5,789 nucleotides of DNA from Sulfurimonas sp. (GTDB taxonomy: Bacteria > Campylobacterota > Campylobacteria > Campylobacterales > Sulfurimonadaceae), in the NCBI GenBank assembly GCA_003978475.1, contig QNZR01000199.1:1-5789 (forward strand), in the 5' to 3' direction. Positions within the stretch are counted from its first letter, which is position 1. Every line of letters begins with the position of its first letter. This document shows positions 5,145 to 5,789 of this stretch, in pieces. The notes beneath the pieces are model-generated. The model saw only the letters and a program-made list of their open reading frames with translations, ran no database searches and had not been told where the DNA came from. Made by a program: the position numbers and the translations under genes.

Positions 5145-5789
5145 CGTTCATCCTTTAGTGTTTTGGAGATCATGAGTACCATTCCCACTCCGATGGCGGC
5201 CGCCAGCATGGCGGAACCGCCGTAACTTAAAAACGGAACCGAAATTCCTTTAATGGGGGTCAATCCACTAATGCCGTACGCATTAATCAAAAAAGCAAAT
5301 GACAGCAATAGTGCCACACCGACACTAAAGAGAAAATAGACGCTTTTAGGTGCACGGTTGGCAATGGTAAAAATACGTTTAATCATCCACATAAACAGCA
5401 GCGTCACCAACAAAATACCCAAAAATCCAAACTCTTCAGAAATACCGGCCAGGACAAAATCGGTATGGATTTCGCTTAAAAATCCCAGTTTAAACGTACC
5501 GTTTCCCAGACCGACGCCAAAAATGCCCCCGTTATTGATGGCATTGAGAGAGTGTCCAATCTGGTAAGGCTCCTCAAAGGACTCCACCCGAAGCGATGAC
5601 GCAATAGAATCGGGAAAGATAGCAAGCACAGTATCCTGCGCTTGAGACCACCACGAGCGAATCCGTAAAATACGATGTTCTGCCGTCATGACAAAAAAGA
5701 CAAAAAAGAGTAACGCCATAACAATAAGTACCAAAAAAAATCGAAAACTGCTGCCGGCTAAAAAAAGCATAAACAGCAGGGTCATGGCG
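5141..5789 (-). CDS. ftsW: SEDS peptidoglycan glycosyltransferase FtsW, C-terminal part
   Basis: The frame is open through the right edge, so only about the last 215 residues of a protein usually near 390 are present; positions here count from the in-window Met at 5783-5785, which is not the true start. FtsW polymerises lipid II into glycan strands at the division septum together with a class B penicillin-binding protein. Seen: a membrane segment (about 14-33), a large extracytoplasmic loop (about 34-118) with GGIFGVGLGNGTFKLGFL (86-103) and HTDF (107-110), whose Asp is the proposed catalytic residue of SEDS proteins, then helices at about 119-137, 149-168 and 188-208 with the family signature TPIKGISVPFLSYGGS (176-191). 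RodA is the alternative; adjacency to murG favours FtsW. The loop before YQI is longer than in E. coli FtsW. The TGA overlaps the murG GTG start. Confidence 0.92.
   Translation of the reverse strand, partial: AMTLLFMLFLAGSSFRFFLVLIVMALLFFVFFVMTAEHRILRIRSWWSQAQDTVLAIFPDSIASSLRVESFEEPYQIGHSLNAINNGGIFGVGLGNGTFKLGFLSEIHTDFVLAGISEEFGFLGILLVTLLFMWMIKRIFTIANRAPKSVYFLFSVGVALLLSFAFLINAYGISGLTPIKGISVPFLSYGGSAMLAAAIGVGMVLMISKTLKDER
5151..5155 (-). promoter_or_regulatory. Ribosome binding site deciding the GTG start of murG
   Basis: AAGGA on the minus strand lies six bases before GTG at 5142-5144, within the last codons of ftsW. No in-frame ATG exists between it and the glycine loop, so GTG is the start. 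Confidence 0.7.

Noticed and set aside
1..5789. Search for CRISPR repeats, insertion sequences, tRNAs, attachment sites or defence/toxin-antitoxin systems
   Set aside because: Nothing matching was seen. The window is almost fully occupied by conserved housekeeping genes. The HP0268-like gene has no antitoxin-like partner beside it, so I do not call it a toxin.

Overview
The window is an ordinary chromosomal housekeeping region from a member of the Campylobacterota (former Epsilonproteobacteria), probably a free-living sulfur-oxidiser type such as Sulfurimonas, Sulfuricurvum or Sulfurovum. Four things point there: a homologue of the small Helicobacter HP0268 nuclease family directly upstream of miaB, a nusA detached from rimP/infB and ending right after its KH domains, a MurG with the N-terminal sequence GGGTGGHLSIA, and MiaB beginning GCAMNVRDSEHM. 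The genus cannot be fixed from this sequence alone. No mobile elements, CRISPR arrays, tRNAs or rRNAs were seen.

Layout. Positions 1-2213 hold a leftward operon, read from right to left: an HP0268-like small nuclease (2213-1968), miaB (1959-655), a DUF374-type lysophospholipid acyltransferase (665-39, TTG start), then the first 16 codons of an unidentified membrane or exported protein running off the left edge (49-1). Spacings are +8, -11 and -11 bases. Positions 2214-2382 are a 169-base divergent intergenic region with two perfect TATAAT boxes facing away from each other and a 10-bp inverted repeat in the predicted nusA leader. nusA (2383-3510) is the only rightward gene. Nine bases after it, convergently, comes the end of a second leftward operon: ftsW (3' part only, from 5789), murG (5144-4125, GTG start) and a dedA-family gene (4128-3520), each joined by a 4-base stop/start overlap.

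How the genes work together. ftsW, murG and dedA fit one job. MurG completes lipid II on the undecaprenyl carrier, FtsW polymerises it outside the membrane, and DedA-family proteins are now linked to returning undecaprenyl phosphate across the membrane. The left operon joins tRNA modification (MiaB), a small nuclease and a membrane-lipid acyltransferase; why they travel together is unclear. nusA encodes a transcription pausing/termination/antitermination factor with its own promoter. I see no wholly new system. The most rewarding points are the DedA placement, the nuclease-MiaB coupling, the structured nusA leader, and the poly-A tracts in the acyltransferase gene.
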